The position numbers were made by a program, and so were the translations under genes. 64,000 bases of DNA from Streptomyces sp. NBC_00620 (GTDB taxonomy: Bacteria; Actinomycetota; Actinomycetes; Streptomycetales; Streptomycetaceae): contig NZ_JAPENY010000002.1 in the NCBI RefSeq assembly GCF_026341825.1, positions 1,583,001 through 1,647,000 of the forward strand, given 5' to 3'. Positions 57,833-64,000 of the stretch are shown piece by piece (positions within the stretch are counted from its first letter, which is position 1; each line of letters starts with the position of its first letter). The notes beneath the pieces are model-generated. The model saw only the letters and a program-made list of their open reading frames with translations. It ran no database searches and was not told the DNA's origin.

Positions 57833-59200
57833 CTACTCAGCCGTCACGACGATCAGTCTGAGGACTTCGTCACGGAGCTTAACCATCGCCTGATCGGTGG
57901 GCGCTTCGGCAGTCAGGCGGACGACGGGGGCGATGTTGGAGGGGCGGAGGTTGAACCAGCAGCCATCGCCGAGGGAGACCGATAAGCCATCGAGCCGGTC
58001 GATGAACCCGCGTCCCTCGAAGGCCTCCTCGACTGCTTTGAGTACCGCAGTGGCGTCTCTCACCTGCCGGTTGACCTCTCCTGAGGAGGCGTAGCGCCGG
58101 TAGGGGGCGATTGCCTCAGACACGGGCTGGTCGCTGTGGCCGAGGGCGTCCAGAACGTGCAGGGCCGCGAGGGGTCCGGAGTCGGCGTGCCAGAAGTTGC
58201 CGAAGTAGTAGTGGCCGGACGCCTCCCCGCCGAGGGCTGCGCCGTGGGCCTCCATCGCTAGCTTGACGAAGGCGTGTCCCACACGAGAGCGGACGGGTGT
58301 GCCGCCCGCTTCCGTGATGGCTTCGATGGTGGCGGCGGACGTGAGTACGTCGTGGACGATCGTGGAGCCATGTCTGCGGGCGAGGAATCGCGCAGCCAAC
58401 CAGGCAAGCAGTGCGCAGGGCGATACAGGGGCACCGTGTTCGTCGATGATGAAGCAGCGGTCGGCGTCGCCGTCGAAGGCGATCCCGAGATCGGCCCCGC
58501 AGCCGACGACGGCGGCTTGCAGGTCGGTGAGGTTGGCAGGGTTCATGGGGTCGGCATCATGATGGGGGAAGGTGCCGTCCAGGTCGAAGTACAGGGGGAC
58601 GACTGCGAGGGGCAGGCCTTCTAGGAGGTCGGGGAGAACGTGGCCCGCCATGCCGTTGCCCGCGTCGATGACGACCTTCAGCGGGCGCATGCCGACGAGG
58701 TCGACCAGGCCGCGCAAGTAGTAGGTGTATGCGTCGTGGAGGTCTGCGGGGTGTACGCACCCTGCGGAGGTAGGGGCCTGGGCAGAGTGTGACTGGTGTG
58801 GGAGCCGGCCGGTATGGAGGTAGGTGTGGATGTCCTCCAGTCCGGTGTCCCGGGCGATCGGGCTGGCTCCTGGGCCCACCAGTTTGATGCCGTTGTCCGA
58901 GGCGGGGTTGTGGCTCGCGGTGATCATCGCTGCGGGCAGGTCCAGGGTGCCGGAGGCGAAGTAGAGCTGGTCGGTACTGGCCAGACCGAGGGCGATGACA
59001 TCCGTGCCTGTAGCTGTGACGCCACCGGTGAAAGCGGCGGCCAGGGCGGGGGAGGTGGCACGCATGTCGTGGGCGACGACGATCGTCTTGGCCTCGGTGA
59101 GGTAGGCGAAGGACTGGCCCACGGCGCGGGCGAGCTCGGGGGTGACGTCGTCAACGTGACCGCGGATGTCGTACGCCTTGATCGGGTGGCAAAGGTGCAT
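57833..59200 (-). CDS. Phosphomannomutase/phosphoglucomutase (ManB-type phosphohexomutase)
   Basis: The 455-residue protein has all four landmarks of the alpha-D-phosphohexomutase family: a start YDIRGHVDD, the active-site phosphoserine loop TASHNP (94-99, S96), the metal loop DGDADR (243-248), and the sugar-binding loop GGEASGHYYF near residue 325. It interconverts hexose-6-phosphate and hexose-1-phosphate, feeding nucleotide-sugar synthesis. ATG 59200 has AAGGGG upstream; the longer frame is only an extension. It is divergent from the Nudix gene and heads leftward toward the phage genes; it is the first gene of the sugar module on this side. Confidence 0.93.
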   Translation of the reverse strand: MHLCHPIKAYDIRGHVDDVTPELARAVGQSFAYLTEAKTIVVAHDMRATSPALAAAFTGGVTATGTDVIALGLASTDQLYFASGTLDLPAAMITASHNPASDNGIKLVGPGASPIARDTGLEDIHTYLHTGRLPHQSHSAQAPTSAGCVHPADLHDAYTYYLRGLVDLVGMRPLKVVIDAGNGMAGHVLPDLLEGLPLAVVPLYFDLDGTFPHHDADPMNPANLTDLQAAVVGCGADLGIAFDGDADRCFIIDEHGAPVSPCALLAWLAARFLARRHGSTIVHDVLTSAATIEAITEAGGTPVRSRVGHAFVKLAMEAHGAALGGEASGHYYFGNFWHADSGPLAALHVLDALGHSDQPVSEAIAPYRRYASSGEVNRQVRDATAVLKAVEEAFEGRGFIDRLDGLSVSLGDGCWFNLRPSNIAPVVRLTAEAPTDQAMVKLRDEVLRLIVVTAE

Positions 59201-59361
59201 GATCCCCTTCTTCGAATCTGTCCCGGTGCGACGGGCCGCCTGTGCCTTGCGGCGGACTGGGGTGTTGGTAACAACGCTGCGGGTGTTCTGCGTGGTGGTG
59301 GTGAGTCCCGGCATGATGGCTGTTTCTGCCGACTTCTCTGGATGCACGAGGGACAAGCCGT

Positions 59362-59880
59362 ATGACGAACACCGCTGAGGTGTCCGCGGGGTACAAGCGC
59401 GACTGCTGGCCGATGGCCTCGGGTGTGCTGATCATGGACCGTGACGAGAAGGTCCTGCTGGTGCACCCGAACTACCACAAGGACCGGTGGCTCTTCCCGG
59501 GCGGGGGGATGGAGAGCGCGCAGCAGGACACCCCGCAGCGGGCTGCCGCCCGCGAGGTCGCAGAGGAACTGGGCGTCGCTTTGCCTGTCGGCCGGATGCT
59601 GGTCTCGGACTGGGTGATGAAGGAGGGACGCTTCTTCGAGGAACAGGTCTTCGTCTTCGACGGCGGTGTGGTCGACGAGGAGACCAAGGAGCGGTTCCGT
59701 ACGCCAGATGACGAACTGCGCGGGTGGGCGTTCCTGGACCCGGGTGAGGCGGTGGCCCGGCTGGCGCCTCCGGATGCCCGTCGGCTTCAGGAGGCGCTGG
59801 CGGCGAAGAAGTCCGGTGTCCCGGTCTACCTTGAGCACGGGCATCCCGCCCCTGAGCAGGTCACCGGGCTCGTCCCCTAG
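59362..59880 (+). CDS. Nudix hydrolase
   Basis: The 172-residue protein has the Nudix fold with strand MASGVLIMDRDEKVLLVHPN and a near-canonical box starting FPGGGMESAQQD and ending AAAREVAEELGV (one extra residue and Asp in place of Glu in the first half). Nudix enzymes hydrolyse nucleoside diphosphate derivatives such as nucleotide sugars. GAGGGA lies nine bases before ATG 59362. It is the only rightward gene in the module and overlaps the MurG-like gene tail to tail by 20 bp. Confidence 0.88.
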   Translation: MTNTAEVSAGYKRDCWPMASGVLIMDRDEKVLLVHPNYHKDRWLFPGGGMESAQQDTPQRAAAREVAEELGVALPVGRMLVSDWVMKEGRFFEEQVFVFDGGVVDEETKERFRTPDDELRGWAFLDPGEAVARLAPPDARRLQEALAAKKSGVPVYLEHGHPAPEQVTGLVP

Positions 59881-61045
59881 TCCCACCCTGGCGGCGGGTC
59901 CGGGCGTGCGCGAGGACCAGGTCCGCGAGCGCGTCGGCGGCATCGGGGTGTCCCAGCGCACGGGCCTTGGCCGCCATATCGGCACGCAGCGGGGCATCAG
60001 CGATCATGGATTGCAGGCTCTCGCCCAGTCGTCGAGCGGTGACGTTCGGCCTCGTGATCGCGATGGCTGCGCCGTGTCCAGCGAGGTACTCGGCGTTGTG
60101 GCGCTGTTCGTCGGCGGCCGTGGGCTCCAGAGGGATGAGGACGGAGGGCTTGCCGATGGCGGTCAGCTCGGCGAGGGTGCCGGCGCCTGCCCGGGAGACG
60201 ATCAGGTCGGCCGCGGCGAAGACGTCGGCGAGTTCGCCGTCGATGTAGGGCACGGGCCGGTACCGGTGGGCCAAGTGCACGTCGAGGCCAGCGGCGTGGC
60301 CGAGCATCCGCTGATGGTGGTCGGGGCCGCACTGGTGCAGGACCTGGCAGGTTGGGAGCAGGGTGGGGAGGATGTCGGTGATGAGGGCGTTGATCTGCGC
60401 GCTGCCCTGGGCGCCGCCGGTGACGTAGATCAGGGGCACGGCCGGGTCGAGGCCATAGGCGGCTCGGGCTTTGCCTGCGTCGCCGTGCAGCAGGGCGTAC
60501 CGCACGGGGTTTCCGGTGGTCTTGGCTCGTGAGCGGGCGCGTCGTGGCAGGGCGTCGCGGGAGGAGTCGTGGCTGAGGGCGACGGCCGTCGCGACTCGGG
60601 CCAGGACGCGGTTGGCCAGGCCCACGGCGGTGATCTGTTCGTGCATGACCAGGGGACGGCGGGTGAGGGCGGCGCCGAGTCCGACGGGGACGGCGACGTA
60701 TCCGCCGGTGGACAGGACGACGTCGGGGCGGTGGCGGGCGAGCGAACCGGCGGCTTGGAGGATGCCGTAGGGGACGCGGGCCATGTCGGTGAGGGTGCGT
60801 AGGACGGCTGCCGGTTTGAGGGAGCGGCGGACCTTGCCGGTCGCGATCGGGCGGAAGGTGATGTCGTGCGTCTGGCAGATGCGGGCTTCGAGGCCCTGGG
60901 CGTCGCCGTACCAGGTGACGTTCAGCGTGGTGCCCTGCTGTGCGAGGCGGTCGCGGAGGGTCGTGATGGTGGTGAGGGCGGGGTAGGTGTGGCCGCCGGT
61001 GCCGCCGCCCGTGACGGCCAGGTTGAGGGTGCGGTGTGAGGTCAT
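59861..61045 (-). CDS. MurG-like GT-B glycosyltransferase
   Basis: The 394-residue protein has the MurG layout: GGGTGGHTYPAL at 13-24, VVLSTGGYVAVPVGLGA, MHEQITAVGLANRVLAR, GGAQGSAQINALI, and the C-terminal donor site GAGTLAELTAIGKPSVLIPL with DEQRHNAEYL. MurG transfers GlcNAc from UDP-GlcNAc to lipid I. This copy is clearly diverged from the housekeeping enzyme in the motif around the acceptor site, so it is likely an accessory paralog acting on another lipid or small-molecule acceptor. It is followed leftward by the convergent Nudix gene. Confidence 0.87.
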   Translation of the reverse strand: MTSHRTLNLAVTGGGTGGHTYPALTTITTLRDRLAQQGTTLNVTWYGDAQGLEARICQTHDITFRPIATGKVRRSLKPAAVLRTLTDMARVPYGILQAAGSLARHRPDVVLSTGGYVAVPVGLGAALTRRPLVMHEQITAVGLANRVLARVATAVALSHDSSRDALPRRARSRAKTTGNPVRYALLHGDAGKARAAYGLDPAVPLIYVTGGAQGSAQINALITDILPTLLPTCQVLHQCGPDHHQRMLGHAAGLDVHLAHRYRPVPYIDGELADVFAAADLIVSRAGAGTLAELTAIGKPSVLIPLEPTAADEQRHNAEYLAGHGAAIAITRPNVTARRLGESLQSMIADAPLRADMAAKARALGHPDAADALADLVLAHARTRRQGGTRGRAR

Positions 61046-61114
61046 GATTGGGGGCTCTCGGGGTCGTGGCGGTGCCGGCCTTGCGTGCGTGGCACCTTCG
61101 TGAGCGGTCGGGGG

Positions 61115-61837
61115 TCAGGCTGCTGCGGTGGGGTCCTGGGGGTGGAAGCGTTCGTGGGCGCGGGCGAGGCTGGTCTCGTCCTTGACGGCCTCCCAGTCGC
61201 TGACGGTGTGTGCCGTGCCGTGGTGGCAGCCTGCGAGCGCCTGGTTGATGGCCTCTTCATAGTCTCCGAGCTGCCGTGTCGCCTGGGCGATTTGGGCTAT
61301 GAAGGAACCTCCGGCGAGGTGGTGTATCCAGATGTTGACGAGGCGGCCGGGCGGGCAGCCGCCGTGCGGACGTTCGACGATGCGCAGTAGGTCGACGGTG
61401 CCCGGGTGGAAGTCGAGCATCCCGCCGACGAAGGTGTGCTCCAGGACGAACGCGGCCACAGTCACCCCCAGGGCGGGGGCCGTGTCGGCCATCGTGGCGT
61501 AGGTGTCGTCGGGGACGATGTCGGTGATTCCGCACAGGAATGCCGCCTCGCGGTCCGTGATGCGTTCGAGGCCGGTGGCAGCCGCGGCGTGAGCGTCCGG
61601 GCCCTCTTGAAGGACGACCTCGATCTGCTCCGGGTCGGGTACGGCTGCGGCGATCTCGTGGACACGGTCTTCGTTGTGCCGTCCGGCGACGACGACGATC
61701 TCGGTGACGCCGGCGAGGCGGGCCTGCCGGATGTGTCGGGCGAGCAGCGTCTCGCCGCCGAAGAGGAGGGTTGGCTTGTCGCGGCCGAGGCGGGTGCCGC
61801 GGCCTGCGGCCAGGAGTACGGCGGTCGTGGTGCTCAT
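61115..61837 (-). CDS. Nucleotidyltransferase (sugar-1-phosphate type)
   Basis: ATG 61837 overlaps the stop codon of the aminotransferase gene (ATGA). The 240-residue protein has the NTP-transferase start STTTAVLLAAGRGTRLGRDK and the metal-binding area EAAFLCGITDIVPDD, as in MobA/GlmU-like enzymes. It should join a nucleotide to a sugar phosphate or alcohol phosphate. The C-terminal half (about 130-240) is less typical, with HHLAGGSFIAQIAQATRQLG. It is co-expressed with the DegT and WbqC-like genes. Confidence 0.85.
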   Translation of the reverse strand: MSTTTAVLLAAGRGTRLGRDKPTLLFGGETLLARHIRQARLAGVTEIVVVAGRHNEDRVHEIAAAVPDPEQIEVVLQEGPDAHAAAATGLERITDREAAFLCGITDIVPDDTYATMADTAPALGVTVAAFVLEHTFVGGMLDFHPGTVDLLRIVERPHGGCPPGRLVNIWIHHLAGGSFIAQIAQATRQLGDYEEAINQALAGCHHGTAHTVSDWEAVKDETSLARAHERFHPQDPTAAA

Positions 61838-62958
61838 GGGGAAACTCCCTGGGTGAGGGCGTCGGTGACGAGCTCGGCGACGCGGTGGACGTCGGGAATC
61901 CGTAGCGTGGGGTGGTAGGGGATGCAGACCATGCGCTCGAGGACCTCGAAGAGGTCGGCCTGGTACAACCGGTCGCTGGACAGGGCGGGGTAGCCGGTCC
62001 ACGGCCAGTCGAACATCACGGTCGTCGCGATGCCGTTCTTCGCCATGCGTTCACGGGTCTGGCGGGCGATGGCGGGCGTGGAGAGGTCGATAGTGAAGCG
62101 CCCCCAGGTGTCTTGAGGGGTGCGTCCGGAAGGCAGCGCCGGGCAGCCGCGGGCCGCGAAGAGGCCGGTGTAGGCGCTGGCGAGGTGGTGGAGTGAGGCG
62201 CGGGTCTCGGCGCGGTGCTGCCATTGCCAGTAGGCGACGGCGGCTGCGAACTCGGTGATGGCTCGTCCTCGGTGGAAGCGGTCACCACGGAGCCATCGGT
62301 TCTCTTGGCCGCTGTGGGAGCGGCGCCCGCGCACGTGCTCGGCGTCCGCCTCGTTGCGCAGCAGTGCGATGCCGCCGCCGTCGCCGCTGATCGGTTTGGT
62401 CGGGGCGTAGGAGAACAGGGCCATGTCACCCCAGGTGCCAGGGCCGTCTCTGGGCTGGTCACCCGGGAGTAGGTAGGCGCAGTCCTCGATCACGGTGCAG
62501 CCCGAGTCGCGCAGAGCGCTGATAGCGCAGCGGGCGTACGGGGCGACCATGCCGACGTGGTGGACCCACACAACGATGGGCCGGACCGCGGTGGCGACAA
62601 GTTCGGGCACATGGCCGGCCATGGCCAGGTGTACCGGGTCGACAGGCACGGGCCATAGGCGGGCGCCGAGTTGGTCCGCGAGTGCTGGGATGGACGGGAA
62701 GCAGTTGACCGGGATCAGTACGTCGCGACCTCGAGCATCGGATGCTTCGAGGAGGAGCTCGAGGGCGTCCATGCCGGAGGAGACGGCAACCGCGTGGCGG
62801 TCGAACGCGGACGCGACGGCCTGCTCCAGTCGTTCAGTCAGTGGCCCGTCGACCATGCGGCCCGATTTGAGCATGTCGGCGACCTCCAAGTGGGTCTGCC
62901 GCCGGACCGTGCGGGAAAGGTGCGTGTGCCAGATCGGGACGTCGTACGAAGTGGTCAC
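61834..62958 (-). CDS. DegT/DnrJ/EryC1/StrS-type PLP aminotransferase
   Basis: The 374-residue protein has the family marks: substrate loop VSSGMDALELLL, aspartate pair VIEDCAYLLPG (D159), and the PLP lysine K188 in FSYAPTKPISGDGGG. These enzymes transaminate nucleotide-linked keto sugars or related carbonyl compounds. GTG 62958 overlaps the stop codon of the WbqC-like gene (GTGA). The catalytic lysine context (PTKPISGDGG) is the sugar-aminotransferase form. The product is probably an amino sugar or aminocyclitol. Confidence 0.9.
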   Translation of the reverse strand: MTTSYDVPIWHTHLSRTVRRQTHLEVADMLKSGRMVDGPLTERLEQAVASAFDRHAVAVSSGMDALELLLEASDARGRDVLIPVNCFPSIPALADQLGARLWPVPVDPVHLAMAGHVPELVATAVRPIVVWVHHVGMVAPYARCAISALRDSGCTVIEDCAYLLPGDQPRDGPGTWGDMALFSYAPTKPISGDGGGIALLRNEADAEHVRGRRSHSGQENRWLRGDRFHRGRAITEFAAAVAYWQWQHRAETRASLHHLASAYTGLFAARGCPALPSGRTPQDTWGRFTIDLSTPAIARQTRERMAKNGIATTVMFDWPWTGYPALSSDRLYQADLFEVLERMVCIPYHPTLRIPDVHRVAELVTDALTQGVSP

Positions 62959-63668
62959 TGGGCCGCTCCGGCGAAGAGACGGGCGCCGCGCAGTACGGCA
63001 CGGGCCTCTTCGGGGCCGGTGTTGAGGAGCAAGTCGAGGGCGGATAGGTGGCTGAGGAAGCCGTGCCGGTCGTGGAGCTGCTGCCAGTGTGGGTGGGTGA
63101 AGTCCTGCCACAGCACCTCAACCCCGACCCGGTTGAAGGGCTGTTCGTCGAGGTAGACACGGCAGCCGTCGCCAGCCAGGTAGGCGTCCGCGCCCACTGC
63201 CCGGCACAGGTCGGCCAGCCGCTGGCTGCTGCTGCCGGGCACGTTGAGGCTGCTGGCCAGCACTGTCGGGGTCTCGATGCTGAACTGCCGCCCGAAGGCG
63301 AGCGTGCATCCGATGCCCAGCTCGCTGAGCGCCTTCCACCGCTGGCAGTAGACCTCCGCGGTGACAGCGGAGAGGAGATGGCGGTGCGGGGCCCGCGCGT
63401 ACGCCTGCTCCAGGGTGCGGATGTGCGCGCGGTCCCACCGCCGGGTGTAGTCGATCTCCGTTTCGCGCAGCGTGCGGAAGCCGGCGTGCCGTACGGGCAC
63501 GGTCAGCAAGTGGCGCCCCTGGGTGGTTTTGATGCAGTTGCGGTTCTGCCAGCCTCCGCGGGTGAACTGGGCGTCGTCCAGCAGGATGAGGAGGTCGGCT
63601 TGGTCCCATTTATCGAGGTAGCCGCAGTACGGCAGATAGTGCGGTTGGTGGATCGCCACGGTGAACAC
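62955..63668 (-). CDS. WbqC-like family protein
   Basis: The 237-residue protein begins MFTVAIHQPHYLPYCGYLDK, the WbqC family signature, and continues LLILLDDAQFTRGGWQNRN and VPVRHAGFRTLRETEIDY. WbqC-like proteins occur in surface-polysaccharide and antibiotic clusters beside DegT aminotransferases and are thought to act on the amino group, but the reaction is not settled. It overlaps the aminotransferase gene, so the two are one translational unit. Start ATG 63668. Confidence 0.87.
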   Translation of the reverse strand: MFTVAIHQPHYLPYCGYLDKWDQADLLILLDDAQFTRGGWQNRNCIKTTQGRHLLTVPVRHAGFRTLRETEIDYTRRWDRAHIRTLEQAYARAPHRHLLSAVTAEVYCQRWKALSELGIGCTLAFGRQFSIETPTVLASSLNVPGSSSQRLADLCRAVGADAYLAGDGCRVYLDEQPFNRVGVEVLWQDFTHPHWQQLHDRHGFLSHLSALDLLLNTGPEEARAVLRGARLFAGAAQ

Positions 63669-63709
63669 GGCGCACCCCTTTTGGCTGTTGTGTCGGGCCG
63701 AGGGTCGGG

Positions 63710-64000
63710 TTATGTCAGGTCGGGCACGAGACGGTCGGCCAGGGCGAGGGCGTGGCCGATGGTGGTGCTCATGTCGTCGTAGAAGGTGGTGCCGCGGCCA
63801 GCGAGGAGCACGTCGGACCGGGCAGTCGCCAACTGCCCATATTTGGCAGCAAGTTCGGTGTTCGGCGGGCTGCGCAGCACGAAGTCGATCTGATGGGGGC
63901 CGGGGCCGGCAGATTCGAATCCGACCAGTACGGAGCCGGTCTTCTCCTGGCCGTGGTTCCAGGGCAGCAGGGCGGGGGCGTGTGAGCGGTAGTGGGGACT
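63710..64000 (-). CDS. C-terminal part of an unrecognised protein (runs off the window)
   Basis: The leftward frame ending in TAA at 63710 is open to the window edge (96 codons). It reads SPHYRSHAPALLPWNHGQEK, then VLVGFESAGPGPHQIDFVLR and YDDMSTTIGHALALADRLVP, with good codon bias. It precedes the WbqC-like gene by 42 nt and is presumably part of the same sugar operon. Too little is visible to name a family. Confidence 0.65.
   Translation of the reverse strand, partial: SPHYRSHAPALLPWNHGQEKTGSVLVGFESAGPGPHQIDFVLRSPPNTELAAKYGQLATARSDVLLAGRGTTFYDDMSTTIGHALALADRLVPDLT

Noticed and set aside
63680..63700. Seventeenth motif copy before the WbqC-like gene
   Set aside because: GTTGTGTCGGG matches only part of the consensus and lacks GTCGC.
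63905..63925. tRNA T-loop-like GATTCGAATCC
   Set aside because: It lies inside a coding frame with no acceptor stem or other arms. No tRNA gene was seen in the window.
1..64000. CRISPR arrays and insertion sequences
   Set aside because: No regularly spaced direct repeats and no transposase genes or terminal repeats were seen.

Overview
The window is high-GC DNA with Streptomyces-type codon use. It reads as most of a long-tailed (siphovirus) actinophage or phage-plasmid, followed by a sugar/glycan biosynthesis module. Virion genes (portal-MuF, maturation protease, HK97-type capsid, connectors, tail tube, frameshifted tail chaperone, 1,337-aa tape measure, hub and fibre proteins) and lysis genes all run leftward. 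Rightward genes encode an ECF sigma factor with a membrane protein, and a plasmid/phage-style replication block: winged-helix initiator-like protein, DnaC-like loader, DUF2637 membrane protein and RecA/Sak4-like ATPase. No integrase, large terminase or DNA polymerase is visible, so the element continues outside the window or is maintained as a plasmid.

Layout: 1-3.5 kb, HTH fragment and sigma operon (+). 3.5-7.0 kb, SSB, endolysin, small-terminase-like and ParB-like genes (-). 7.4-13.9 kb, replication block (+). 13.85-14.6 kb, a non-coding tract crowded with GCGCGC/GGCGCGCC and headed by a 21-bp inverted repeat. 14.6-17 kb, lysis-type membrane genes (-). 17.1-34.9 kb, GH6 cellulase-like protein, fibre, hub, tape measure, chaperones, tail tube and connectors (-). 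35-40.7 kb, gp88-like gene, capsid, protease-Nudix fusion and an RMF-like protein (-). 40.8-53.7 kb, one giant modular protein of about 4,319 residues (-). 53.9-57.5 kb, membrane proteins and portal-MuF (-). 57.5-57.7 kb, a gene remnant. 57.8-64 kb, phosphohexomutase, Nudix hydrolase, MurG-like glycosyltransferase, nucleotidyltransferase, DegT aminotransferase, WbqC-like protein and a partial gene.

The strongest unexplained signal is a short intergenic motif, GCGACNNWARC on the leftward strand. I found 16 copies, all in one orientation, placed in front of the endolysin, capsid, tail tube, chaperone, fibre, giant protein and other leftward genes or blocks. It behaves like a late-gene promoter or leader element. 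In five cases the start codon lies 26-27 nt beyond it and has no Shine-Dalgarno, and this spacing was used to place two starts. Other notable points are the giant protein built from repeated modules, a phage GH6 glucanase, a maturation protease carrying a Nudix domain, a GGGAAAA frameshift site, a 28-bp near-palindrome present three times, and the GCGCGC tract as a candidate origin or partition site.
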